Shown piece after piece: positions 37,708-46,474 of a stretch of DNA of 64,000 bases (the first letter of the stretch is position 1; every line of letters begins with the position of its first letter). The notes below the pieces were generated by a model, which saw only the letters and a program-made list of their open reading frames with translations, was not told where the DNA came from and searched no databases. The stretch lies in assembly GCA_963817855.1 (NCBI GenBank), contig CAWFQA010000001.1, positions 62,001-126,000 of the forward strand, written 5' to 3'. Position numbers and translations under genes: made by a program. The DNA is from JAKAAZ01 sp963817855 (GTDB taxonomy: Bacteria > Acidobacteriota > Terriglobia > Terriglobales > Acidobacteriaceae).

Positions 37708-39139
37708 CTATCCGCGGTTCGCAGTGGCGTTGTTGACCATTATTGTTTCGGCGACGCTGTTCTGGTTCGGCGATGGGCTCAACCCGATCTGGCCGCTGAT
37801 GTGGATTGCGCCGCTGCCGGTGCTGGTATTTGCCACACGGAACCCCTGGCGCGCGACCGCGGTGACCGCATTTTTCTCGATGTGGCTTGGCAGTCTGAAT
37901 CTTTGGCAGTATCTGCGCATACTGGGGGCGCCACCGGCTGCGTGGCTAGTCATTTTTACAATTGCGGCGCTGGTGTTCATGGCGGCGGTGTTGCTGTTTC
38001 GCGCGCTGCTGTTGCGGGGAGTGCTGTGGAGCGCGCTGATCGCCTTTCCGGCGGCGTGGGTTGTGTATGAATTCGTGCGCAATGTGACGACGTCGGGCGG
38101 CACAGCGGGGAGCTTCGCGTATTCGCAGCTGAGTTTTCTACCTTTCCTGCAGCTGGCATTCCTGACCGGGCCGTGGGGCATGACTTTTTTCCTGCTGTTG
38201 TTTCCGACGGCGCTGGCGATTGGATGGCATCTGCATACCACCGCGCCGAAGAAGGCGGCGCAGATTGTGATTGCGGGGATTGCGAGCATCGCGATGGTGC
38301 TGGTGTTTGGGATGGTGCGGCTGGCGATGCCGCTGCACGACCCGCAGGTACGCATGGGGCTCATCGCCTCGGACGCGAGAGGCAACGTGTACGTGGCAGA
38401 TCCGGGAGCGAATACGGAGCGCTTGTTTCGCAATTATGCTGCAGCAGCGGAAACGCTGGCCGCGAGCGGTGCGAAGGTGATTGTTCTGCCGGAAAAACTG
38501 GGCACGATTGTGGGGCGAGGGATTACATCGACCGATGCCATCTTTCAATCTTTGGCCGACAAAACCGGGGCCACGATCGTGGTCGGTCTGGTGGATATTG
38601 CCTCGCCTGTCGAGTACAACCAGGCTCGCGTGTATGAGCCTGAAACGCCAATTTCGCTCTACGATAAGCAGCACATGCTGCCGCCGGTGGAATCGATGTT
38701 CACCCCGGGAACGTCGCTGACGCTGCTGCAAAGACCTTCCGGGACGTGGGGCGTTGCCATCTGCAAGGACATGGACTTCTCCGCGCCGTCGCGTCTGTAC
38801 GGAAACGCCGGAGTGGGATTAATGCTGGTACCGGGATGGGATTTCGGCCTCGACCGCGGATGGCATGGCCATATTGCGATCATGCGCGGGGTTGAGAGCG
38901 GCTTCAGTATTGCGCACGCGGCGAAAAACGGATACCTGACGGTGAGTGATAACCGCGGCCGCATTCTGGCGCAAACCAGGAGCGACTCGGCACCTTTTGC
39001 GACGCTGATTGCGCAGGCACCCGTCGCGCATGACCGCACCCTGTATTTGTTATGGGGAGACTGGTTCGCCTGGTTGTCGCTGGCGTTGCTTATGTTTGCG
39101 CTGGTCCAGCTTTTCCGGCTGCGCGAGATTGCGGGTTAA
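37691..39139 (+). CDS. apolipoprotein N-acyltransferase-like protein (Lnt/CN-hydrolase)
   Basis: The 482-residue protein has six or seven N-terminal helices (LLTIIVSATLFWFGDGL onward) and a nitrilase-fold domain from about residue 215. The catalytic triad is visible: Glu in IVLPEKLG, Lys in SLYDKQHMLPPVE and Cys in GVAICKDMDFSAPSR. One further membrane helix closes the C-terminus. This is the build of apolipoprotein N-acyltransferase, which N-acylates lipoproteins from phospholipid. Overlap with a tetR gene is not typical for housekeeping lnt, so this may be a regulated paralogue or a related acyltransferase. It converges with the DUF2490 gene, with stops 9 bases apart. Confidence 0.82.
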   Translation: MASANNYPRFAVALLTIIVSATLFWFGDGLNPIWPLMWIAPLPVLVFATRNPWRATAVTAFFSMWLGSLNLWQYLRILGAPPAAWLVIFTIAALVFMAAVLLFRALLLRGVLWSALIAFPAAWVVYEFVRNVTTSGGTAGSFAYSQLSFLPFLQLAFLTGPWGMTFFLLLFPTALAIGWHLHTTAPKKAAQIVIAGIASIAMVLVFGMVRLAMPLHDPQVRMGLIASDARGNVYVADPGANTERLFRNYAAAAETLAASGAKVIVLPEKLGTIVGRGITSTDAIFQSLADKTGATIVVGLVDIASPVEYNQARVYEPETPISLYDKQHMLPPVESMFTPGTSLTLLQRPSGTWGVAICKDMDFSAPSRLYGNAGVGLMLVPGWDFGLDRGWHGHIAIMRGVESGFSIAHAAKNGYLTVSDNRGRILAQTRSDSAPFATLIAQAPVAHDRTLYLLWGDWFAWLSLALLMFALVQLFRLREIAG

Positions 39140-39148
39140 CGGCGATCC

Positions 39149-39877
39149 TCACCTGGTTTTGCGTGGAATCTTATAGGCGAGCGAGATACCAAAAATTTCA
39201 TTTGTGTCCCACCCAGGGGGCAGGTCAACCGATTGTAGTAAGTAGTAAGGGCGAACAGAAAATGAATCGGCGATGGAGAATCGGACTCCCACGTGGAAGC
39301 GGTTTTGAGTGTAGCTGCTGCCGCCGTTGGCGAAGGGGTTGTATCCGGGAACAATGAAGAACTCATTGTTCACGACGAGCACCGGACGCCGCGTCATGCG
39401 AAGGGGTAAGGTGTACTCAACGCCCGGACGAAATCGAAGGCGTCCTGAAGCGGGCTGGTCGTCAGGAAAGCGTCCCTCGATGAGCGTGCGGAGCATCGGC
39501 CGCCACGGGCCACGGGATGTGCTGAGGGTGAGATTGAGCTGTAGTCGATTCTCGTAAGTAATGGCGGGATTTCCAGGAAAGCGCTGATAACGGTAAATCG
39601 GTATCAACGTGAACCACGGCCGCAGACGAAAAGCGACGCCGCCAAGAACGAAGTACTCGAACAGGTTCGAAGCTCCCTCATCCAGCCGTTCGTGGAATTC
39701 GACATCCAGAGATTTATTGTCTGAAAGGGGAGTGGCAATTCCCTGATCGAGCCAGAGGCCTATGCGCTTCTCGTCCTCTGGATCCTCAGGCTTCGGTTGT
39801 TGCTGCGCCCTGGCCGGGATCGCCAGCAAGCAACTGCACAGGAGTCCCAGGACACAGATTATGCGTCGCGTCGTCAT
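39149..39877 (-). CDS. DUF2490 outer-membrane-like exported protein
   Basis: The 242-residue protein starts at ATG 39877 with a signal peptide (MTTRRIICVLGLLCSCLLAI, cleaved near ARAQQQ). The mature part has alternating beta pattern (RIGLWLDQGIATPL, LDVEFHERLDEGASNLFEYF, RFRPGVEYTLPLRM) typical of DUF2490 proteins, predicted to form small outer-membrane beta barrels. Function unknown. It converges with the Lnt-like gene. Confidence 0.8.
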   Translation of the reverse strand: MTTRRIICVLGLLCSCLLAIPARAQQQPKPEDPEDEKRIGLWLDQGIATPLSDNKSLDVEFHERLDEGASNLFEYFVLGGVAFRLRPWFTLIPIYRYQRFPGNPAITYENRLQLNLTLSTSRGPWRPMLRTLIEGRFPDDQPASGRLRFRPGVEYTLPLRMTRRPVLVVNNEFFIVPGYNPFANGGSSYTQNRFHVGVRFSIADSFSVRPYYLLQSVDLPPGWDTNEIFGISLAYKIPRKTR

Positions 39878-40054
39878 CGCTTGATTTGGAACCACGTCCT
39901 GCCTCCGGAGAGAATCATTCCGCCGTTCGCTGGAACGGAACTGGACAGGCCAAGCGGCATATCTATCGATTGCAGGAGATTGCCGTCATGATCGCTTGCA
40001 TAGAACTCCCGGCAAAGTGGTTCGGCTTATGTCCCACGCCTTCTCAGGCCTGCT

Positions 40055-40267
40055 TCATTCGGATTTGCCCGACTTCTCCATCCGCACGTTGGCCAGTCGA
40101 AGTGTCTTCTGTCCGTAGTGTTCAATTTCCAGTTCATTCTTCTTGTTGAACTTGATCTTGCATACGGGGGGCGAGTGTTCCCGTTCCTTTGCCAGCGCTG
40201 TCGACATTGAGCACGATGATCCCGAACGGGTCGAGAGAGCGCTGTTGTAGCGTTCCCAGAAGCTCAT
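40055..40267 (-). CDS. possible small cytoplasmic protein, probably frameshifted
   Basis: The C-terminal part CKIKFNKKNELEIEHYGQKT looks like genuine coding sequence. The N-terminal part (MSFWERYNS) is less convincing: another frame upstream reads FGIIVLNVDSAGKGTGTLAP, and a C6 run near 40166 would join the two by a one-base change. No family recognised. The rest of 39878-40417 shows no other gene. Confidence 0.3.
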   Translation of the reverse strand: MSFWERYNSALSTRSGSSCSMSTALAKEREHSPPVCKIKFNKKNELEIEHYGQKTLRLANVRMEKSGKSE

Positions 40268-40417
40268 CGGACGGTCTCCGTCACCATCACGATGTGCATT
40301 CCGCCGCCCTCTGTCGTTGTGGCGCTCCGGTGTAAAACCTGTCCTATAGTGCCTCCTTCTCAAGATCAGAAAAGTATGCACCGTCAAATGCCAGGACTGG
40401 ACACCTAGGACAAGAGG

Positions 40418-41536
40418 TCAGATGCGCATGGGCATGATGATGTAGCGATAGCGGAAATCGTCCTTGGCATCTTCTGGGCGCACCTGGCCGGCCGTCTGGG
40501 CGTCCTTGAATTCCAGGCGCACCTCGCTGACATCTCCTACGGCTTTTAGAAAATCGACCATGTAGGTAGAGTTGAACCCAATGACGAGGGGGTCCATGTT
40601 GTAGGGCGTCTCGATGGTGTCTTCCGATTCGCCGGCCTCGGTGGAGGAGGAAGAAATCTTCATCTCGTTCTGTTCCAGGCGCACCTTGACCGCGCCGGAA
40701 CGTTCATCTGCAAATTGCGCCACGCGCTGAATCGATGCCAGCAGGTCGATGGTGCGGACGATTACAAAGCGATTGTTGTCGCGCGGCAGAACCGCCTCGT
40801 AATTCGGAAACTGCCCGGTGAGTTTGCGCGACGTGAGAACGCGATTGCCCACCTGGAAATAGAGCGTTTGCTCATCGTCAGAGAAGTCGATGAATTCTTC
40901 TTCCGTATTTGCCAGCAGCGATTGCAGTTCGGAGAGCGCTTTGCGCGGAATGAGAAGCTTCTTCTCTCCACTGACGGCAAGATTTTCGTTTGTCTTTTCA
41001 ATGTGCGCGAGACGATGGCCGTCGGTGGCCACCATGGTGAGGCTGCCGGCTTTGACCAGCAATAATGCACCGTTCAACGTATAGCGCGACTCTTCATTGG
41101 CGACCGAGAAGATAGTCTTGCCAATCATGTTGCGCAGCACGGAGGCGGGCAGACGGATTGCGCCGGCGCTTGGAAATGGCAGCACCTGCGGAAAATTCGC
41201 GCGCGCCATACCCACCATTTTCGTGTTGGAGCGGCCGAGGCGAATCTGCACCCAGTGATTTTCCATCAGCTTGATGCTGATCTCCCCATCCGGCAGCAGC
41301 TTGATGTAGTCGAACAATTTGCGTGCTGGAATGGTGCAGGAACCCGGTTTTTTGACCTTGGCGACGCAGGAAGTGCGGATGCTTTGATCGAGATCGGTGG
41401 CCGTGATCGTCAGCCGATCCTGGTCCGCTTCCAGCAAGAAGTTCGATAAGATCGGAATCGTCGTCTTGCGTTCGACGACGCCTTGAGTGGCTGTTAATTC
41501 GCGCAGCAACAGCTGCCGATTTACGCTGATTTCCAT
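40418..41536 (-). CDS. dnaN: DNA polymerase III subunit beta (sliding clamp)
   Basis: The 372-residue clamp encircles DNA and tethers the replicative polymerase. Three repeated domains are evident; anchor segments are RQLLLRELTATQGVVERKTT, TIPILSNFLLEAD, GALLLVKAGSLTMVATDGHR and the C-terminal RYRYIIMPMRI that forms the client-binding groove. I start at ATG 41536 (MEISVNRQLL); a second ATG at 41587 would add 17 residues. Intact, no frame breaks. It reads in the same direction as dnaA, but two unrelated genes separate them. A possible replication origin lies just upstream. Confidence 0.97.
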   Translation of the reverse strand: MEISVNRQLLLRELTATQGVVERKTTIPILSNFLLEADQDRLTITATDLDQSIRTSCVAKVKKPGSCTIPARKLFDYIKLLPDGEISIKLMENHWVQIRLGRSNTKMVGMARANFPQVLPFPSAGAIRLPASVLRNMIGKTIFSVANEESRYTLNGALLLVKAGSLTMVATDGHRLAHIEKTNENLAVSGEKKLLIPRKALSELQSLLANTEEEFIDFSDDEQTLYFQVGNRVLTSRKLTGQFPNYEAVLPRDNNRFVIVRTIDLLASIQRVAQFADERSGAVKVRLEQNEMKISSSSTEAGESEDTIETPYNMDPLVIGFNSTYMVDFLKAVGDVSEVRLEFKDAQTAGQVRPEDAKDDFRYRYIIMPMRI

Positions 41537-42135
41537 CGCAGTACTCTCGACCACTGGCTTCTCCGGCTGGACTTCCAGACTTGGCATTCAGAACGTCTCT
41601 CTTTTCAACCTTATATACCACGGGAGCATCCCGCTGCGAACCCACTGTTGAGGTTGCCTTCATTGTAGAGAACAAAACTGCCGTTTGGTGCGGAAATCGG
41701 CTGCGGAAAATGGGGTACGGACGATGAAAAGACGGTGTCGGACAGGGCTGCTACAGGAGGTTTGTACTTACACGTTTCTGAGAGGTCTGTTGGCGCAGTC
41801 GAAAAGGCCGACTGGCAAGTACTGTTAGAAAAATTTAAATAGAAATACAAAGACAGTAGTAGTAGCAGATGGCGGTGGAAATCAGGATAAGGAGACCATC
41901 GCCAATAAAAGCCGGGATGTGGGCTATGCCCTGTTTTCTAAAACTGGACATGGAGAAAAAGTAAAACCGGGAAAAGCGATGACCTGCCCGGGTCGCAGTA
42001 GGATTTGGCTGCCTTAATCTCCACACTCTCCACAGGCAAGGCGCCAGCCCATGTTTATATCTCGCAACCCATGTGCAAAGCTCATCCCCGATCAAGAATC
42101 ACGGGGCCTCCAGCCGCCAACGCGATGCACAACGA
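41537..42135. other. 599-base gap upstream of dnaN, candidate replication origin
   Basis: No gene is supported. An AT-rich tract (41826-41850, AGAAAAATTTAAATAGAAAT) lies next to TAGTAGTAG (41857-41865), which resembles DnaA-trio repeats. About 150 bases further are two adjacent 9-mers, ATCTCCACA (42017-42025) and CTCTCCACA (42026-42034), each 7/9 to the DnaA box TTATCCACA. The combination and the dnaN neighbourhood fit an oriC, but no strong box is present. Confidence 0.35.
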
Positions 42136-43038
42136 TCATTTTTCCGGTTCAACGCCCAACTCTTTGGCGATGTCGCCGTTTTTCAGTTTGTCGATGGCCT
42201 GGCGAAGAGTCATCGACGCGGGAGTTTTCTTGTAATCGCTGCTGATCTCGTCCTCCTGCTCGTTGATGCTTTTGAAAATCAACATGTGACCCTGGATGTG
42301 CACGTGGGTTTCCGTAATCTCCCAGATGCCGGGGGCGAGTTGGGAACGGACGACGCGGAACGTGCCTCCTTTATCCATTCTTCCAAAGATTCCCCAGCCA
42401 AAATCGACGGTTTGAATCAGCTTTCCGCTCAGCACCTTCAGGCGTTTCTGGCCCGCGTCTACGACCATATTGCCCGCCATTGCGGCAAACACACGGGAGG
42501 CGTAGGTGGGAGGCTGGAAGGCTGGATTCGGCTTGAAATTCAGCGTAATTTCGCCATTCGATTCTCCGGCGTAGCTCCAGAGAAAGCCGTCCGGCAACAT
42601 TTTCATCAGGGAAACAGCCTGCTGATCGTCGTGGGCGCCGCTCTTGCGTTGTTTGGCCAGCACCGAAGGATCGGTGAGGATACTCTCCACGCGGGCATCG
42701 TCCTGGGCTCGCTGCTGCGGTGTCAATGGTTGGCGGTTCAGCAGGATCACCTTGGAGACAGTGCCATCCGGCGTTTGCACGACCAGCTTGACCGTGCTTT
42801 TTGCGGGCACAGTGTCGGAATCGCGATACATCCAGTGAGTATGGTCGTTTTGGTTGGCCTGCAATTCGTTAGTGACAACCTGCTGGACCAGTTGCTGCGC
42901 AGAAGGTTTTTGCGCGGCGGATATTCCGCAGAACGCTATCAACAGAAAACCCGGGAGCAAGGCCATAATTACACGCCGGGAAATTCTTGCCTCGGAAACC
43001 GAGGCTTGAAAAGTATTCCATCCATTGGAAACTTGCAC
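42136..43038 (-). CDS. exported protein of unknown function between dnaN and cfa
   Basis: The 300-residue protein starts with GTG at 43038, preceded by AAGGAAGAGG, and has a long n-region then a signal peptide (IMALLPGFLLIAFCGISAAQ). The mature part is mostly beta (STVKLVVQTPDGTVSKVILL, TFRVVRSQLAPGIWEITET) and ends in a charged helix (RQAIDKLKNGDIAKELGVEP). It somewhat resembles periplasmic lipoprotein-sorting (LolA-type) proteins, but I am not confident. It is 26 bases downstream of cfa, so probably co-transcribed with it. Confidence 0.7.
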   Translation of the reverse strand: MQVSNGWNTFQASVSEARISRRVIMALLPGFLLIAFCGISAAQKPSAQQLVQQVVTNELQANQNDHTHWMYRDSDTVPAKSTVKLVVQTPDGTVSKVILLNRQPLTPQQRAQDDARVESILTDPSVLAKQRKSGAHDDQQAVSLMKMLPDGFLWSYAGESNGEITLNFKPNPAFQPPTYASRVFAAMAGNMVVDAGQKRLKVLSGKLIQTVDFGWGIFGRMDKGGTFRVVRSQLAPGIWEITETHVHIQGHMLIFKSINEQEDEISSDYKKTPASMTLRQAIDKLKNGDIAKELGVEPEK

Positions 43039-43063
43039 GCAGACCTCTTCCTTTTCTTCGTCA

Positions 43064-44350
43064 CTACCAGACAGCGGCTTTCGATGCGTCCGTTGTCCAG
43101 CCTCGATACCAATTCTCTCGCATGGTGAAGGCCGGTAGGGTCTTGCCGGGTCGCGCCAACAGCACCTGGTACAGTTCGATGTTGCCCTGCTGGAAGGCGT
43201 AGGCTGAGCCCGCCATGTAGAGCAGCCAGATGCGATAGGTTTTTTCGGAGACGGTTTTCAGAACGCTTTGGACATTCTGTTGCAGGTTTGTCACCCAAAG
43301 TCGCAGCGTGTGCTCATAATGGATGCGAAGATTGTCGACGTCACGCACTTCAAAGCCGACAGATTCGGCTACTTCCAAGACCTCGCCCAGGGTGACCAAC
43401 TCGCCGTCGGGAAACACATACTTATCCATAAAGGAATCTTTTGCGGGAGGACAGCTCGCGGACCGGCCGATGCCGTGATTGAGAAACAGGCCGTCCGGAG
43501 AGAGCATACGCATCGCAATGGTGAAATACTCGCGCAGATTCTTCAGCCCGACATGCTCAAACATGCCGACGCTGGCGATTTTGTCGAAGGGCGTCTGCAG
43601 CTCGGGGATGGTGCGATAGTCCCGCAACTCGACGCGGCACTTGTCGTCGAGCTGGGCGTGGCTGATTCTTTTGGCGGTCACGGCAGCCTGTTCCTGGCTG
43701 AGGGTGATGCCGTAAGTGTCCGTCCCATAGCGGGAGGAGGCGTGCAGCAGAAGACTGCCCCAGCCGCAGCCGATATCGAGGAAGCGCTCCTTGGGTGCAA
43801 GCGCGAGCTTGCGGCAGATCAGCTCCAGCTTGTTGGCCTGGGCGTTCTCCAATCCCTCACCGGGCTCGCGGAAATAGGCGCAGGAATAAGCCAGGGTGGG
43901 GCCGAGCCAGGTTCGATAGAAGTCGACGGGAAGATCGTAATGGTACGAGATCGCGCTTCGGTCCCTGTTTATGGAGTGCTGCCTTCCGTAGCGAAACCAC
44001 TGCGCCAGGTCGGAGGAAGAACGCCAGAGGGTGCGCAAGATGTGGTGGCCGGCTTCGCCAACATGCTGGTACAGATGACGAACCGCCGGGAATGCGGCGA
44101 ACAAGTCGCCTTCGACATCCAGATCCTGATTGATGAAGGCTTCGCCCAGCGTGCGGTCGGTTGGATCTTTCAGTAGCGCGTGCCAGGCGGCAGAGGATTT
44201 GATGACAAACGTGCATTGGGGCGGCTGGTTCTGCGATGAGCACCAGGACCATCCGTCCGCGCTGCGAATGGCCAAACACGGGCCGGAATAATCGCGGAAA
44301 AGGTCTCCGAAAAGCTGCGTGCGTTGCGTCTGGTTCGAAGCCGAAAGCAT
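43064..44350 (-). CDS. cfa: cyclopropane-fatty-acyl-phospholipid synthase family methyltransferase
   Basis: The 428-residue enzyme uses S-adenosylmethionine to add a methylene bridge to unsaturated phospholipid acyl chains. The N-terminal domain (residues 1 to about 130) is followed by the Rossmann methyltransferase: AISYHYDLPVDFY, FLDIGCGWGSLLLHA (SAM site), FDKIASVGMFEHVGLKNL and FPDGELVTLGEV. The C-terminus (AFTMRENWYRGWTTDA) is typical. Start ATG 44350 follows GGGGGA. A fatty acid desaturase 7 kb away could supply its unsaturated substrate. It sits between dnaN and dnaA. Confidence 0.93.
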   Translation of the reverse strand: MLSASNQTQRTQLFGDLFRDYSGPCLAIRSADGWSWCSSQNQPPQCTFVIKSSAAWHALLKDPTDRTLGEAFINQDLDVEGDLFAAFPAVRHLYQHVGEAGHHILRTLWRSSSDLAQWFRYGRQHSINRDRSAISYHYDLPVDFYRTWLGPTLAYSCAYFREPGEGLENAQANKLELICRKLALAPKERFLDIGCGWGSLLLHASSRYGTDTYGITLSQEQAAVTAKRISHAQLDDKCRVELRDYRTIPELQTPFDKIASVGMFEHVGLKNLREYFTIAMRMLSPDGLFLNHGIGRSASCPPAKDSFMDKYVFPDGELVTLGEVLEVAESVGFEVRDVDNLRIHYEHTLRLWVTNLQQNVQSVLKTVSEKTYRIWLLYMAGSAYAFQQGNIELYQVLLARPGKTLPAFTMRENWYRGWTTDASKAAVW

Positions 44351-44639
44351 GATTCCCCCGTTCTGTTCGACCGAATCGGCGCATAGCAGAAGCGAGGACT
44401 CAAAGCTATGAGCCAAAAGACTGCGGGATCAATGGTCTACCACTCCATGTAGAGAATAAACCGGAAGTTAAAGTTGCCTCGCCGAGAAAAATGGGGTTCG
44501 TAAATGTCGATATTGCCGAAGCTTACAGCGCTCGGCGATAAAAAGGCATTGCATACCGAGGGGCTCGATATGCGGTGGGAGGGCGGAGAGGTGCGACCTA
44601 GGGCGCGAAGAATACGGCGGCCTGGCGGGTGCGACGCTT

Positions 44640-46058
44640 TTACCTGTTGAGCTGCTCCATCAGGTTGTTGATCATGCGATTCAGATCGGTGTCGGTGTGG
44701 CGCAGTTCGTCGATCTTGGCGATCGAGTGCATGACGGTGGTGTGGTGCTTGTCGCCGAAGTGGCGGCCGATTTCCGGCAGCGATGCTTCCGTCAATTGCT
44801 TGGCGAGGTACATGGCGATCTGCCGCGGGACAACGATGGAGCGAGAATTATTTTTCTGCTTCAGCTCCATGATCTTCATGCCGAACTGATCGGCGACAGC
44901 GCGCTGAATCACTTCAATGGTGACTTTGCGCACCTGCGTGTCGATGAATTGCTTCAGGCACTGCTGGGTGACGGCGAGGCTGATTTCCACGCCATGCAGA
45001 CTGCACCACGCCAGCAGGCGAACCAGCGCGCCTTCCAGCTCGCGGACGTTGGTGCGCACGTTGGAGGCGACGAACAGCGCCACATCGACCGGCAGCGTGA
45101 CATGCTCGCTCTCGGCTTTCTTCTGCAGAATCGCGACCTTCGTTTCCAGATCGGGCGGCTGAATATCGGCAATCAAGCCCCACTCGAAGCGATTGCGCAG
45201 GCGGTCTTCAATCTCTGCCAACTCTTTCGGCGGGCGATCGCTGGCGATCACGATCTGCTTCATGCTTTCATGCAGCGCGTTGAAGGTATGGAAGAACTCT
45301 TCCTGAGTGCGCTCCTTCTGCGCCAGGAACTGGATGTCGTCGATCAACAGCACATCGACGGAGCGATACTTGTCGCGGAAGCTGGACATGCGATCGTAGC
45401 GCAGCGAATTGATCATCTCGTTAGTAAATTTTTCGCTCGACACATAGCAGATGGAGGCCTGCGGCTGATGACGTTTCACTTCATGTCCAATGGCATGCAT
45501 CAGGTGCGTTTTACCGTTGCCGACAGAGCCATAGAGGAACAACGGGTTGTACGCCTTCGAAGGACGTTCGGCGACAGCTTCGGCGGCGGCGCGGGCAAAC
45601 TGATTTCCGTTGCCGATGACGAAGGCGTCGAAAGTGTAACGAGGATTCAGTTGCGCGGCGGTATCCCAATCAAAGCGGGATTGCTGCGGCGCCGGAGCTG
45701 CGTTGGTGTTGTATCGATTGCGACCCGGGCTGGAAGAGCGCGTCGGCTGCGGCGCAAATCCGCCATCCTGACGTACGCGCGGCGGAGGGGCCTCTTCCTG
45801 CAGAGCTTCAAAGGAAACTTCGTCGACTTCGAGGCCCAGCTGGTCGACGGCTTCCAGGATGTGATCGTTATACCGTTCGCCGATGTGTTCAAACTCGCGA
45901 GTGGGTACGGTGACGACCAGAACACGGCCTTCAATGCGGCTAAAGCGCGTGGGCTTGAACCAGGTTTCGAAGGACTGGTGATTGATCTTTTTCTCAAGCG
46001 CGGTCAGGATGCGAAGCCAGGGATTGACGGTCGTGGAAGCTGTAGCGAGAAATGACAT
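44640..46058 (-). CDS. dnaA: chromosomal replication initiator protein DnaA
   Basis: The 472-residue protein is intact. Domain I (residues 1-85, NPWLRILTALEKKINHQSFE) and a short linker lead to the AAA+ domain with FLYGSVGNGKTHLMHAIGHE (Walker A) and VDVLLIDDIQFLAQKERTQE (Walker B), then the DNA-binding domain IV with the DnaA signature PEIGRHFGDKHHTTVMHSIA near residues 425-444. DnaA opens oriC and recruits the helicase. Strand is the same as dnaN and opposite to rpmH-rnpA. Confidence 0.98.
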   Translation of the reverse strand: MSFLATASTTVNPWLRILTALEKKINHQSFETWFKPTRFSRIEGRVLVVTVPTREFEHIGERYNDHILEAVDQLGLEVDEVSFEALQEEAPPPRVRQDGGFAPQPTRSSSPGRNRYNTNAAPAPQQSRFDWDTAAQLNPRYTFDAFVIGNGNQFARAAAEAVAERPSKAYNPLFLYGSVGNGKTHLMHAIGHEVKRHQPQASICYVSSEKFTNEMINSLRYDRMSSFRDKYRSVDVLLIDDIQFLAQKERTQEEFFHTFNALHESMKQIVIASDRPPKELAEIEDRLRNRFEWGLIADIQPPDLETKVAILQKKAESEHVTLPVDVALFVASNVRTNVRELEGALVRLLAWCSLHGVEISLAVTQQCLKQFIDTQVRKVTIEVIQRAVADQFGMKIMELKQKNNSRSIVVPRQIAMYLAKQLTEASLPEIGRHFGDKHHTTVMHSIAKIDELRHTDTDLNRMINNLMEQLNR

Positions 46059-46474
46059 GCTGTTTTCACTTTCAACGTTGGGGCGCGTCTGCGGTGCAAA
46101 TGAAATATCTGCAGCGGAGCTTGCTCATTCGAAGCTAAACAATACGGCCAATTCCATGTTCATGCGACGAACTTGAAATTGCCAAAGGTCGTGAGAAATG
46201 TTGGCTACGGTTTGTCCGATACTCGCTGAAAAGTGGTTGGCCTGGGGCGGTCAGAGCACACGGAACGGGTTGTTCGGATGACATTAGCGAAAGCCGATAC
46301 TAGCACATTCAAGTGCCGGTAGGCAGCTGTGTTTTTTGTTGCAAAATCATTTCTTTTCGAAACTGCACCAAGGCTGGTGAAAGGGAATATCAAATGCCCG
46401 ATTTGGATTGAAACTGGGAAATTTTCTCGCTCGAAATCTGGTTTGCGAGTACATCATTTTCGTGTACGACGGCA
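46059..46474. other. 416-base gap upstream of dnaA
   Basis: The gap between dnaA and an APC permease gene contains the dnaA promoter region and some AT-rich DNA (for example GTTTTTTGTTGCAAAATCAT near 46330). I looked for TTATCCACA-type boxes on both strands and found none, nor an obvious repeat or small gene. Confidence 0.5.

Noticed and set aside
44697..46055. A 452-codon plus-strand frame opposite dnaA
   Set aside because: Antisense shadow of the intact, clearly conserved dnaA.
46059..46474. Expected DnaA-box cluster (oriC) upstream of dnaA
   Set aside because: No sequence close to TTATCCACA was found on either strand; a weaker candidate lies upstream of dnaN.
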